DNA of 64,000 nucleotides from Flavisphingomonas formosensis (GTDB lineage Bacteria; Pseudomonadota; Alphaproteobacteria; Sphingomonadales; Sphingomonadaceae): assembly GCF_009755815.1 (NCBI RefSeq), contig NZ_WRPK01000005.1, positions 62,001 to 126,000 on the forward strand, in the 5' to 3' direction. Below the pieces are notes generated by a model that had not been told where the DNA came from, did no database searches, and saw nothing but the letters and a program-made list of their open reading frames with translations. A program made the translations under genes and the position numbers. Of this stretch, positions 44,140 through 53,173 are shown one piece after another (position 1 is the stretch's first letter; each line of letters begins with the position of its first letter).

Positions 44140-47100
44140 ATGCGGACAGGGAGGGACTTCGCAAGGCGATCCGTAATCGCCCTGTACTGCTCGCTCTGGT
44201 CGGTCACCCCGGCCGGTGCGCAGCAGGCTGGGCCGACCGAGATCCGTATTCGCGCTGGCCCGCTTTCGACGGCGCTGTCGGAGCTCGCGCAGTCTCAGCG
44301 CCTCGATCTCATCTTCGACGAACGCCTTCTCGCCAACCGTACGACCGTCGCAATTCGCGGTCGCATGACGGTCGATGAGGCATTGCGGCGTCTGCTCGGC
44401 GGAACGGGAATCGGGTATCGGCACAGCTCGGACAACGTCATCCTGCTTTTTGCCCAGACCGCCGCCACGAAGGCGCCCGACGATGAAGCCGTTGCCGACA
44501 TACTCGTGGTCGGACGACTGACCCAGAATACGGACATCCGCCGCACGGAAAACGACATCCAGCCCTATCGGGTCGTGAGCCAGCGTGACGCCAAAGAGAC
44601 CCATCGCGACGGCATCGACGATGTCCTTCGCGCCCGTGAGACACAGAACGACCAGATCCTCTCAGCAAGCCAGGACCCATCCACCCGCACCGGGTCGAAC
44701 CAATCCGAGATCGACCTCCGGGGGCTGGGCTCCCAACAAACCCTGATCTTGATCGACGGCCATCGAATGCCATCGATACCGAACGCCTTCCAAGGCCTGC
44801 AACAGCCCGATCTCAATGCCATCCCGATCGGAATGATCGAACGCATCGAGACGCTGCCGTCGACCGCCGGCGGCATCTACGGTCCCGGCGCGACCGGCGG
44901 CGTCATCAACGTGGTGCTTCGTCGCGCCTATCGCGGTGCCGAAGTCAACCTTGTCGGTGGGATCACCCAGCGAGGTGACGCGAAGCGCTTGCGTGCCGAG
45001 GCGCGCATCGGCTTCACGCCGGACGGAGGGCGCACCGACGTCATGCTGTTCGCAAGTCGCACACAATCCGGACCGATTCACGTCGGTGACCGCGACTTCG
45101 CTGAACGATCGGAGCTGCGGGCGCTCGCAAATTCACCAGCTGCGTATCTCGGACGCTTTCCGATCGGCAACGGTCTGAACGTGTTCAGCCAGGCCGGAAA
45201 CCTTGCGTTTGATCCGGCGCTGGGCGGCGCGTCGCTGGGCTTTCCCATCACTTCGGCGACCACAGGATTTCTAGGATCGGCAACGGATCGCCTCGCCTCC
45301 TTTGTTAGCCGTGCCGGTCAGATCGTTACGGCATTGCCGGCAAACGCAAGCGGTGCCGGGGGTGATCTGCTCACCCGACCGACGCTCACGTCGGGCTTCC
45401 TGAATGTCAGGCATCAGCTTGGCGGAGGGATCGAGGCCTATGTCGACGGACTGTATCTGCGAAACGCCAGTACAGTCACCGGCCGCGCGATAGCGACCTC
45501 TGCGCCGCTTGACGCCGACGCGGCGGGCAATCCGTTTGCTCAGCCGATAATCCTGACCTTTCCCATTCCGACGGTCGGTCCAGCGTCGCACACCGATATC
45601 ACTGAATTTCGGGTGACGAGCGGGCTGATCATTCCCTTGTTCGACCGATGGCGCGCCAATCTCGACTACAGCTATGCCGAAACGAAGCTCGACTTCCGGG
45701 CAAGCTTCACCGGCGTCAGTGGCGATTTCTACAGCGTGATCGGCACCGGAAATCCGGGCCCGAACGGACAGCCGCCGCTCGATCCAATCGGAGATTGGAA
45801 CGGCTTCATCCGCGCTTTGCCCCAATATCTTGAGAACACCGCGTTGATCATCCGCCGCTCCGACCGGCGGTCCGAGGGTTCGCTGCGTGTCTCGGGGCCT
45901 CTCCTATCGCTCCCAGGCGGAGCACTGACCCTGACCGGACTGGTCGGCGCGTGGCGAGAACAGGTGCCCGCATCCAGCTCTCAATTCCAGTTGGGCTCGA
46001 TTTTGATCTCAAGCCCGGCTCCGAGATTCACGCAAGACAATCGCTACGCCTATGCGGAATTGCGAGCGCCGCTCATGCCTTTGGACTCCGGGCCGTTGCC
46101 GCTGCGTGGGCTCGAACTGCAGCTCGCCGGAAGGTTCGACGCACAGGCGACACGGGTGCCGGTTGGCGGCTCGGGATCTGACCTCACCAGCGATAGTGCC
46201 TTCACATTTCGCCAGAACGCCACCGTTTTCACCGCAGGCCTGCGCGCCTTCCCCCAACCATGGTTGATGGTGCGCGCGAGCGTGGCGACGGGCCAGCTGC
46301 CGCCCACCGTCGATCAAGTCGGTTTCGCGCAATTTCAGGCGAATTTCGATATCGGTTTGACCGATCCCAGGCGCGGAGGCCGGCAGATTGGCGAGGAAGG
46401 CCCGGTCATCCTGTTTTCGGGCGGATCACCGATCCTGCGTCCCGAACGGGCTCGCAGCATTTCGCTCGGTTTCGTGATCAACCCGAGCGGAAGTGGGCCG
46501 CGCTTTTCCGTCGACTTTACGCGGATCGATAAGCGCGGGGAGATTTCGACCGTTTACTCCGGCAATCTGAACTACTTCCTGGCGAACGAGGCCCGATACC
46601 CCGATCGTGTTCTGAGAGCGCCGTTGGCCCCAGAGGACGCCTCGCTCGGCTTCACGGCGGGCCGCATCACCGAAATCGATACCCGCTCGTTCAACAGCGG
46701 TCGCACGGTCGTCGAAGCCGTCGATGCACAATGGGACTGGCAAGTGCCTGTCGGGGCCATGAGCAGCGTTGGATCGCATGCCAAGCTGACCTGGGAACCC
46801 AGGTTGTGGCGACGAAAGGCTCCCGATCTGCCCGGCGTCAATCTGGTCGGGTTCATGGATGGCCCTCTCGAATGGAGGGGCAATATCGGTTTCGACTGGC
46901 AGCGAGGTCCGATCTCAATCGGGCTCAATGGGCAGTATTTCGGCAGCTACCGCGTCGCGAATTCCGGATACAATGCCACCGCCACCAATCCGCAGGTCGT
47001 GGCCTATCAGGGCGCCTCGAAGATCCCGGCGCAATTCTATCTCGATCTCGATGTGCGATGGCGCTTCTCATTGGCCCACGGATCGAGGTCGCCCAGGTCG

Positions 47101-47238
47101 GGGGAGATCGCATTGGGCGTAGTGAATCTCGCCGATCACCAACCGCCAATCGTCGCGAATCCAGACGGCGTCGGATACAGCACTTATGGCGATCCGAGGG
47201 GGCGGCGGTTCGAACTCTCGGTCTCGGTGCGATATTGA
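44140..47238 (+). CDS. TonB-dependent receptor with N-terminal STN signalling domain
   Basis: A 1032-residue outer-membrane receptor. A signal peptide (ends near PAGAQQ) is followed by a secretin/TonB short N-terminal domain at about residues 30-105 (GPLSTALSELAQSQRLDLIF; MTVDEALRRLLGGTGIGY). The plug domain follows, with DLRGLGSQQTLILIDGHRMP and PSTAGGIYGPGATGGVIN, and then a large barrel ending in VSVRY. The STN domain and the adjacent sigma/FecR genes form a surface-signalling circuit of the Fec type. The ligand is unknown; siderophore, plant carbohydrate or another bulky nutrient are all possible. Confidence 0.93.
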   Translation: MRTGRDFARRSVIALYCSLWSVTPAGAQQAGPTEIRIRAGPLSTALSELAQSQRLDLIFDERLLANRTTVAIRGRMTVDEALRRLLGGTGIGYRHSSDNVILLFAQTAATKAPDDEAVADILVVGRLTQNTDIRRTENDIQPYRVVSQRDAKETHRDGIDDVLRARETQNDQILSASQDPSTRTGSNQSEIDLRGLGSQQTLILIDGHRMPSIPNAFQGLQQPDLNAIPIGMIERIETLPSTAGGIYGPGATGGVINVVLRRAYRGAEVNLVGGITQRGDAKRLRAEARIGFTPDGGRTDVMLFASRTQSGPIHVGDRDFAERSELRALANSPAAYLGRFPIGNGLNVFSQAGNLAFDPALGGASLGFPITSATTGFLGSATDRLASFVSRAGQIVTALPANASGAGGDLLTRPTLTSGFLNVRHQLGGGIEAYVDGLYLRNASTVTGRAIATSAPLDADAAGNPFAQPIILTFPIPTVGPASHTDITEFRVTSGLIIPLFDRWRANLDYSYAETKLDFRASFTGVSGDFYSVIGTGNPGPNGQPPLDPIGDWNGFIRALPQYLENTALIIRRSDRRSEGSLRVSGPLLSLPGGALTLTGLVGAWREQVPASSSQFQLGSILISSPAPRFTQDNRYAYAELRAPLMPLDSGPLPLRGLELQLAGRFDAQATRVPVGGSGSDLTSDSAFTFRQNATVFTAGLRAFPQPWLMVRASVATGQLPPTVDQVGFAQFQANFDIGLTDPRRGGRQIGEEGPVILFSGGSPILRPERARSISLGFVINPSGSGPRFSVDFTRIDKRGEISTVYSGNLNYFLANEARYPDRVLRAPLAPEDASLGFTAGRITEIDTRSFNSGRTVVEAVDAQWDWQVPVGAMSSVGSHAKLTWEPRLWRRKAPDLPGVNLVGFMDGPLEWRGNIGFDWQRGPISIGLNGQYFGSYRVANSGYNATATNPQVVAYQGASKIPAQFYLDLDVRWRFSLAHGSRSPRSGEIALGVVNLADHQPPIVANPDGVGYSTYGDPRGRRFELSVSVRY

Positions 47239-47755
47239 GCGGGTCCGGATTAGTTGCATTCGGTTGGAGGTAATGGCCGCTTTTCGCTAAACTGAGCCTT
47301 GAAGCCGGCAATCGCCTACCGGCCCGCTTTCTGTCGTAAGCCGACGTTCCACGATTAGCTCGGGAACGATGGCTTCGTCCCACTTTTTGCCAGTTAGCGC
47401 TCGTTTTTGGTGGCCTCTAAAAGGCTTGGCGAGCCAAGATGAATGAACGACTGAAGTTGGGAGCGGCAGTGAGTGCGCTGAACGTAGGGTCGGTTGCCTC
47501 ATCTGCTTCCCTGAAAGCCAACTGGTCGAAAGCGGCCCAATTCAACCTGACGACATCCGGATTGAAAAATGTCAGAACGACAATCCTGTTGCTCGACGTA
47601 AAGATTACGAGACTGTGTAACAGCGATTCGATGAGGTTAGCGCGAACAATCGACACGAGCCAGCGGATCCGATCGCGGAATGTACCGGTTTCCCCCTTAT
47701 CGACTACCAACAGAGCTATGGGGCTGGCGATGCTGGAGGCTGGAACGGGACCCGG
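47239..47755. other. Gene-free stretch between the TonB receptor and the Hxs region
   Basis: About 517 bases where short frames exist on both strands but none shows a recognisable domain, a ribosome site or codon use clearly like the neighbours. GC is a little lower than in the flanks. No terminator with a T-run was found. Confidence 0.4.
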
Positions 47756-48532
47756 CTATCGCTCGGTCCATTCCTCGCCATCGTCCTTGCACCATAGCTT
47801 CGAGGGTCCCTGGATCTGGTTGTTGTCCGTGATGAGCGTCCAGTAAGCGTTGCGGCATCGCCGCCCGCGCTGATCCTGCGCGGCGCTGACCACGACATAG
47901 CCGTGCCTCCCGCCGGCTTTCCAGCTTGCTGGCTGGCCGCTGTCCAATGCGGTGGGCGTTGCGGCTGCGATCGCTGCGGTCATCGCCGTGTCGTCGGTGT
48001 CGGAGGGGGCGATCGCGGTGTCGGACGGGTCATCGGGCGAGGCGCCGCCTTCATACTGTGCCTCCCCGCCGGTCGCGTCCGGCAACGCCGTTGGCGGCTG
48101 GACGGCGTCGGGAGCGATGTCGGCGGAGCCTGGCGCTGGCGGCTCGGGTTCGGGATTTGCCGTCGTGACCGGAGCCTGAGGAACTGGCGCTGTCTGTTCC
48201 GATGATGGGGCGGCGGGCGGCAGCCTGCCGATCCAGATGACCGCCACCACGGCGATCGCCAGCGAGACGAGCCATCCCAGCCGGCGTCTCGAGCGCGCTC
48301 TCCGCGCCGCGACGAGCCGATTCTCGACGCAATCCGGACAGAGCTTCTTGGGCACATGGCGGTAGCTGCTGCTGGTACCTCCGCCAAATCCCAGGCCGCC
48401 GCGCGTGCCCTTGTAGAGGCGCGTGCTGCTTGACGAACGCACCAGTTCGCGATCGATGGTCTTCAGGAAGCGGTCCGCGGGAAGGATCTCTCCGCATTCG
48501 TCGCATGACCAGTCCGCTTTCGGCATCTCCAT
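47756..48532 (-). CDS. Unknown single-pass membrane protein with zinc-ribbon N-terminus
   Basis: A 258-residue protein that I do not recognise as a whole. It starts with a cysteine pair CDEC and a later CPDC, probably a zinc ribbon around residues 10-70, with glycine-rich GGLGFGGGTSSS between. A basic stretch and one membrane segment (LGWLVSLAIAVVAVIWIG) follow, then about 90 Pro/Ala/Asp-rich residues. The C-terminal 50 residues (GRRCRNAYWTLI and SKLWCKDDGEEW) resemble the small surface-antigen C-terminus of the RT0821/Lpp0805 type. It lies 71 bases after hxsA on the same strand and may belong to the Hxs operon. Confidence 0.7.
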   Translation of the reverse strand: MEMPKADWSCDECGEILPADRFLKTIDRELVRSSSSTRLYKGTRGGLGFGGGTSSSYRHVPKKLCPDCVENRLVAARRARSRRRLGWLVSLAIAVVAVIWIGRLPPAAPSSEQTAPVPQAPVTTANPEPEPPAPGSADIAPDAVQPPTALPDATGGEAQYEGGASPDDPSDTAIAPSDTDDTAMTAAIAAATPTALDSGQPASWKAGGRHGYVVVSAAQDQRGRRCRNAYWTLITDNNQIQGPSKLWCKDDGEEWTER

Positions 48533-48603
48533 CCCCGTCTGCTTTTGTCATTGCTGGTGGTTGAGGCTGTCGGCTGGCTTGGTGGTCGGTGCCTCTATCT
48601 GCC

Positions 48604-49245
48604 TCATTCGCTGGAGATCATCAGCGCGTCCAATGTCTGGGGCGTGATCGTGCCGGTGACGGCGATGCCGCGCACCTTCTGAAATGCGCGCAGGGCTTTG
48701 CGCAGGCCGGGGCCGACGATGCCGTCGATCCGTCCATTGTAGAAGCCCTGGGCGAGCAGTGCGAGCTGCACACGCCTGACGATCGAGGCGAAGCGCTTGG
48801 TCCGGCCGGACAGGGCTGGGAGGGCATCGGTCGCTGGCGGCGGCGTCGCCCGGGCCGACGGGGTGAACAGCGGTGCCGCCGGCGCCGGACGGGACGCCGG
48901 TGGCGGGGAGCGCGTCGGCTCGGGCGCTGTGTAGGTCGGCGTGGAGTAGGACGGGCTGTCATAGCCGCCGCCTGCCGAGCGATGGCTGGTATGGCTGCTG
49001 TGGCTGTAATGGCCGCCACCGCCGCCGAAGCCGGAGCTGTGGCTTGCATGACTGCTATGACTGCTGTGGCTGCGATGATCGGCGAGCGTCACATAATGAT
49101 CCTGGGTGAACATGCGTAGCATCGCGCCGGCGTTCGGGTCGTCTGCCCCGGTGGTGGTGGCATGGATCAGCGCGGCTTGGGCGGGGTCGTGCGCGCCGAA
49201 GCCTGCGGCGACCAGGCTCGGGATGAGGAAACGCTTTCGGGTCAT
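48604..49245 (-). CDS. hxsA: His-Xaa-Ser repeat protein (HxsA), probable modified substrate
   Basis: A 213-residue exported protein. It has a short signal peptide, a region ADDPNAGAMLRMFTQDHYVT, and nine HxS tripeptides in two blocks: five at residues 57-71 and four at 79-90, separated by a glycine-rich loop. A Pro/Ala-rich linker and a C-terminal peptidoglycan-binding domain (RVQLALLAQGFYNGRIDGIV to the end) follow. The pattern matches the His-Xaa-Ser repeat protein of Hxs systems, where two radical SAM enzymes are thought to modify the repeats. Its ATG overlaps the hxsC stop. The PG-binding domain suggests a cell-wall location. Confidence 0.9.
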   Translation of the reverse strand: MTRKRFLIPSLVAAGFGAHDPAQAALIHATTTGADDPNAGAMLRMFTQDHYVTLADHRSHSSHSSHASHSSGFGGGGGHYSHSSHTSHRSAGGGYDSPSYSTPTYTAPEPTRSPPPASRPAPAAPLFTPSARATPPPATDALPALSGRTKRFASIVRRVQLALLAQGFYNGRIDGIVGPGLRKALRAFQKVRGIAVTGTITPQTLDALMISSE

Positions 49246-50327
49246 AGCGGTGTCACGCTTGCTTCCGCGTCGGCGTCAGGATGCCATTCGAAGAAGCCCG
49301 AGCACTGGCCCTGTTCGCGGCAGGCTGCGCAGCCGGGCATATATTTGCGCTTCCAGTCGGAGATGGAGGCGATGGCCATGCTGCGATAGGCCGGTGGGAC
49401 CGTGCAGCGCGGAAAATTGAACAATTGGGCGCGGATGCCGTGCAGGCTGGCCTGGTCGAGCGCGGCGGCGATCGGCGCGAAATCGCGGCGATGGTCGACA
49501 TGGAGGGCATGCCAGCGGCCTTTGGCGAAGCCGATATGTTCGAGCTGCATGATCGACCATGCTTCGACGAAGCGGAGCCGCGCGGCGACATAGCGGGCGA
49601 GGGCGGGGAGCTCGTGGAGGTTCGCCGAAACGAGGACGGTGCGCAGCTCGACCCGGGCGCCGGCCAGGATGAGCGTGGCCAGGCTCCGCTCGAGCCGGTC
49701 GAAGGCGCCGGCCTTGCCGACGATGCGGTCGTGCAGGCCGGCATCCGTCGCATAGAGCGGGATGCCCCAGCTTGTCCTGGCGTAGAGCGGCGAGCGCAGC
49801 CGCTCGGCATCCTCGACCGTGAAATGCTGGGCGTTGGTGAGGATATGGAAAGCGAGATCGTCGCGCGCGGCGAGCACCCGCTCGACCATGTCGAACAGCT
49901 GTTCCTTGTAGAGGGTCGGTTCGCCGCCCGAGATCCCGATCAGCATTCCCGGCGGGGCGAGCAGGCAGGCCTGCTCGAGCAGCGCGAAGCGATCGACATG
50001 CGTCTTCTTCGGTGGCTGCGAGCACATCACGCATAATTGGTCGCAGCGCTCGGTGACGAGCAGGCTGTTGGTCCGCGAGCCGGCACGCAGCAGCCGTTCG
50101 ACGCGTCCGGGGGCGGGCTGGACGAGAATGACGTCGCCGTCGAGCTCTCGTCCTGTCGCGCCGTCGATCGCGATCAGGCCGCGGGCGCCCGAGAAGCTCG
50201 CGCCTGCGGCTTCCTCGTTGACGAGGAGCGAATCCCGGATGTCCGTATCGGCATTCGGATCGATCCGCAGGCGGGTGACGAAAGGCCGCTCGGCTTCAGC
50301 CAGGGCGGGCAGGGTGAGCCGGATCAT
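49242..50327 (-). CDS. hxsC: Radical SAM maturase HxsC
   Basis: A 361-residue radical SAM protein. The SAM [4Fe-4S] motif is CDQLCVMC with cysteines 95, 99 and 102. GISGGEPTLYKE supplies the GGE motif. A C-terminal cysteine group (PRCTVPP, GCAACREQGQC) could hold an auxiliary cluster. About 90 residues precede the SAM domain. The start at 50327 overlaps the hxsB stop as ATGA and the 3' end overlaps the hxsA start, so it is made together with HxsB and its presumed substrate. The exact reaction is not established from sequence. Confidence 0.92.
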   Translation of the reverse strand: MIRLTLPALAEAERPFVTRLRIDPNADTDIRDSLLVNEEAAGASFSGARGLIAIDGATGRELDGDVILVQPAPGRVERLLRAGSRTNSLLVTERCDQLCVMCSQPPKKTHVDRFALLEQACLLAPPGMLIGISGGEPTLYKEQLFDMVERVLAARDDLAFHILTNAQHFTVEDAERLRSPLYARTSWGIPLYATDAGLHDRIVGKAGAFDRLERSLATLILAGARVELRTVLVSANLHELPALARYVAARLRFVEAWSIMQLEHIGFAKGRWHALHVDHRRDFAPIAAALDQASLHGIRAQLFNFPRCTVPPAYRSMAIASISDWKRKYMPGCAACREQGQCSGFFEWHPDADAEASVTPL

Positions 50328-51736
50328 TGCAGCCTCGCGCCGAGGCTGGCGGGCGTGCCGGGCAGGCGCAGCCAGCGGCTGAGCGAATAGATCACCGCCG
50401 GATCGTCCGAATAGATCAGCGCGAAGACGAAATCGAACAGGTGCAGGTGCCGCCTGCAGAATTCGGTTTCGAGGCGGGGCATGTCGATGCGGCCATAGCG
50501 GGCGATGTCGTCGACGAGGTCGCGCCCGCAATAAGGCTGGTAGGCGCAGCGCTGGCAGGCCGGGTCGAACTGGTTGGTCGCATGCGCGTTCAGCTGGTCG
50601 CGCGCTTCGCTGTCCCAGCCTCGGCGGACGTCGCCGATCGAGAGATCGATGATGCCCGAGCGCGCCAGCATGCGGGCCTCGTCGGTCGGATAGACCATGC
50701 CGTCATGGTCGACCACGATATAGTCGAGGCCCATCGGATTGGGGTTGCGCAGGTCGACATGGCGATCGCGGCCGGGCTGGAAGATCCGGCGCAGAGCGAT
50801 GCTGAGATAGGTCTCCTCCAGCACCCGACCGCGATCGCGCCAGTTACGCGCGATGATCGCCCGCACGAACCGCTCATAATAAGCGCGCCATGCCAGGTCC
50901 TGCTCCCGCGCGTCCTTGTGCCGCTTGCGGGCGAAGCCCTGGAAATTGATCGGCCGCAGGAAGATGCTGTCGAGGCCATGCGCGGCATAGGCCTCGATCA
51001 GCGTGTCTATGTCGGGAGGGGCCGTTGCATCGATCGTCGGCAGCGCAGACACCTTGCCGGGGCCGTAGCGGTCGACGACCGTCCTCAGATTGGCGAGGAA
51101 CCGATCGGTTCTCACGGGCCCGCCGGTGCGGTTGCGGCCGTGGGTCGTGGCGTCGCCGTCGAGCGAGGTGCTGATGAACAGATCCGGCCGGTCGAAGAGC
51201 GCGAGGATCTCGTCGTCGATCTGCTGCAGGTTGGTGCAGACGACGAACTGACGCTCGGCGAAGCGCTCGCAGCGCGCGATAACCGCGCGCAGCAGGTCGG
51301 GCCGCAGCGTCGGCTCGCCGCCCTGGAACTCGATCTTGATCCGATCGGTCGACAGCGCGTCGAGGCACGCCAGCACCGCGGCCAGCGTCTCCTCGCTCCA
51401 GTCGAAGCCGGGCGCGGCCAGGCCCGCCCGCGAGACCTGGCAATAGCTGCAGCTCAGATTGCAGCGCAGCGTCGGGACGAGGATCAGATAATCGAGCGGA
51501 CCGGCGCGGCTGAGGCGCTCGGCGACGCCATGGAGGTGGGCGGCGAGGCCCAGCGGATCATCGGCTTCGAGAGCATGGCCCTCACGTGCGAGAAACTGCC
51601 GATCCATCGGCGTGAGAGCTTCGTCCAGGAGCCGATCGACGAAGCCGTGCGAACCGGCGAAGAAACGTCCGGCGTCGTTGACGCACAGCGCGGCTTCATC
51701 GGACAAGGGCCGGACGCGGACCGGCAGGAAAGTCAT
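50324..51736 (-). CDS. hxsB: Radical SAM maturase HxsB
   Basis: A 470-residue radical SAM protein with cysteines 92, 96 and 99 in LRCNLSCSYCQVS, the GGE motif EFQGGEPTLRPD, and STSLDGD in the barrel. A C-terminal SPASM-like cysteine set follows (CQRCAYQPYCGRD and a later FCRRH), typical of enzymes that crosslink or modify ribosomal peptides. The N-terminal 80 residues may be a substrate-recognition region. It is coupled by ATGA overlaps to hxsD upstream and hxsC downstream. Two different radical SAM enzymes in one cassette imply a two-step or two-site modification. Confidence 0.92.
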   Translation of the reverse strand: MTFLPVRVRPLSDEAALCVNDAGRFFAGSHGFVDRLLDEALTPMDRQFLAREGHALEADDPLGLAAHLHGVAERLSRAGPLDYLILVPTLRCNLSCSYCQVSRAGLAAPGFDWSEETLAAVLACLDALSTDRIKIEFQGGEPTLRPDLLRAVIARCERFAERQFVVCTNLQQIDDEILALFDRPDLFISTSLDGDATTHGRNRTGGPVRTDRFLANLRTVVDRYGPGKVSALPTIDATAPPDIDTLIEAYAAHGLDSIFLRPINFQGFARKRHKDAREQDLAWRAYYERFVRAIIARNWRDRGRVLEETYLSIALRRIFQPGRDRHVDLRNPNPMGLDYIVVDHDGMVYPTDEARMLARSGIIDLSIGDVRRGWDSEARDQLNAHATNQFDPACQRCAYQPYCGRDLVDDIARYGRIDMPRLETEFCRRHLHLFDFVFALIYSDDPAVIYSLSRWLRLPGTPASLGARLQ

Positions 51737-51981
51737 CGCACCAGTCCTGCGAGCATCGCGGCGCGCTGCGACGCGCCCTGCTCGTGCAGGCGCTCGTTGA
51801 GGAGGCCAGTCTTCCACAGAAGACGCAGATGAGGCTGGTCGTAGTCGTCAGATGCGAGCAGCACGGTCGCGTTCTCGAACGTCGCCCGGACCCCGGGATG
51901 GAAGGCCTCGACCCAGCTTGCCGCACCCTTGGCGAGGGCAAGATCGGCCGGGCGAATGCCGCAGCAAAGTGTGTAGGTCAT
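51733..51981 (-). CDS. hxsD: Small Hxs system protein (HxsD)
   Basis: An 82-residue protein with no membrane segment (MTYTLCCGIRPADLALAKGA through GLLNERLHEQ), first in the cassette and coupled to hxsB by ATGA. In Hxs systems a small protein of this size and position is called HxsD. A role as scaffold or substrate-recognition partner for the radical SAM enzymes is a plausible inference, not shown here. Identification rests mainly on size and place, with weak sequence support. Confidence 0.78.
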   Translation of the reverse strand: MTYTLCCGIRPADLALAKGAASWVEAFHPGVRATFENATVLLASDDYDQPHLRLLWKTGLLNERLHEQGASQRAAMLAGLVR

Positions 51982-52100
51982 AGCGGCGCCCCCCAGCGCG
52001 ATGAACGACGAAGCTAAGCCAAGGCTTCAGCGGCAACAAGCGCAATCGCTACGGATCCGGATCAATCTCCGGCGTTGCCAGTGGCGGGGGGCGACGTAGA

Positions 52101-52817
52101 ATGGAGACGACGGGGAGGGGCAATGATGGCGAAGGCGGTGCGTCCGTGGCGACCGGGGTCGGAATGATGCCCGAACCATCGCCCGTGAAACCGGCATCCT
52201 CGAACAATGGCTGTGGAGTCGCGATCTTGATCGGGCTGGGCCTCGTCGTGATCGGCTCGACGAGCAAATGCTCCTCCTCGCCGGTCGGTGGAAACAGCAA
52301 TGCCGCGGCGGATGCAAGCCTGCAGAAGGAAAACATCACGACCGCCATCACCGCGCAGACGCCTCCCCCGGTCGAACCGCTGAGCCGGCCGAGCGTGAGG
52401 CGTGGGATCGCGCATATGCGCCTCGCGAATGAGGCAGAGGGGCTGTCCGGTGCGATGATCTATAGCGAGAATTGCTACGACGCGCTCAGCCGCCACTTCA
52501 GTTGGGCAAAGCTCGATATGTGCGGCGCGTTCGACATGCAGGCCGTCCAGTCGATCGGTGACGCCGACCTGACCGGCCTGGACAAGGAAGCCGCCTATTT
52601 TCAGAGCGAGACGGCCGCAGGCCGCTTTCTTGCCGCGGCGACAGCGGCAGGCGAGGAGGCGGGCGATGCCGACACGCGCCTCAGCCGACTGCAGGCAGAG
52701 GCCGCCAGGATCGCACCTCTGTCGACGAGCCGCGATCAAGGCGAAACAGCCGGCGGAGTCGCCAGCGGCGAGACTCTCGACACTATACTCGCCAATGTCG
52801 ATGGGTCTGAGGAATGA
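52101..52817 (+). CDS. Unknown membrane-anchored protein divergent from the Hxs cassette
   Basis: A 238-residue protein of unknown family. About 36 polar residues precede a membrane segment (GCGVAILIGLGLVVIG), then a cysteine and serine-rich linker KCSSSPVGGNSN and a mostly helical, Ala/Glu-rich C-terminal domain containing AMIYSENCYDALSRHFSWAK. A GGGGGG site precedes the ATG; Met codons at 52161 and 52164 are alternatives. It diverges from hxsD over 119 bases that should hold both promoters, so a role in the Hxs system is possible, by location only. Confidence 0.65.
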   Translation: METTGRGNDGEGGASVATGVGMMPEPSPVKPASSNNGCGVAILIGLGLVVIGSTSKCSSSPVGGNSNAAADASLQKENITTAITAQTPPPVEPLSRPSVRRGIAHMRLANEAEGLSGAMIYSENCYDALSRHFSWAKLDMCGAFDMQAVQSIGDADLTGLDKEAAYFQSETAAGRFLAAATAAGEEAGDADTRLSRLQAEAARIAPLSTSRDQGETAGGVASGETLDTILANVDGSEE

Positions 52818-53173
52818 GATGGCCTAGTGTCATGGCTGCAGCAGGAGTCGACGCATCTGGCGCGCGTGGTGATGCAATTTGCCGTACGGGATGGACGGTC
52901 GGCCCTTCATCCAGCTGCGTGGTGGGTCGCGTCATATCAGATCGAAAAAATGCCGGCAGTGCAGCATCGCTCTTCTTCATACGCTGGTCCCGGATATCGG
53001 GATCGCCCAGCGTATTTCTTTTCGGCTGGTCCGTGCGGCAATGCCGGTGATCGTTGGCGCCGGCACATGCGTTCTGCTTGAGATTATCCGGGCATCTATG
53101 TAACGCCGCGCTTTCTCCCTTCAGCCGTGGCGACTCGACTGGCGTCCGCCCAGCTCAACGGATAAGGATGATC
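52818..53173. other. Gene-free stretch upstream of the MucR-like gene
   Basis: About 356 bases with only short, overlapping frames on the plus strand and no recognised domain. It probably contains the MucR-like gene's promoter. MucR proteins commonly regulate their own expression, but no clear operator was found. Confidence 0.4.

Noticed and set aside
47417-47846. Overlapping 97- and 135-codon ORFs on opposite strands
   Set aside because: Neither has a known domain or a convincing ribosome site, and one runs into the end of the next gene; support is too weak for either.
48970-49080. DNA tandem repeat in the HxsA coding region
   Set aside because: The DNA periodicity follows from the HxS protein repeat, and codons vary between units, so it is a coding pattern and not a satellite or CRISPR-like array.
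50327-51832. 501-codon plus-strand ORF opposite hxsB
   Set aside because: hxsB has radical SAM cysteines, GGE motif and coupled neighbours; the opposite frame has no recognisable domain.
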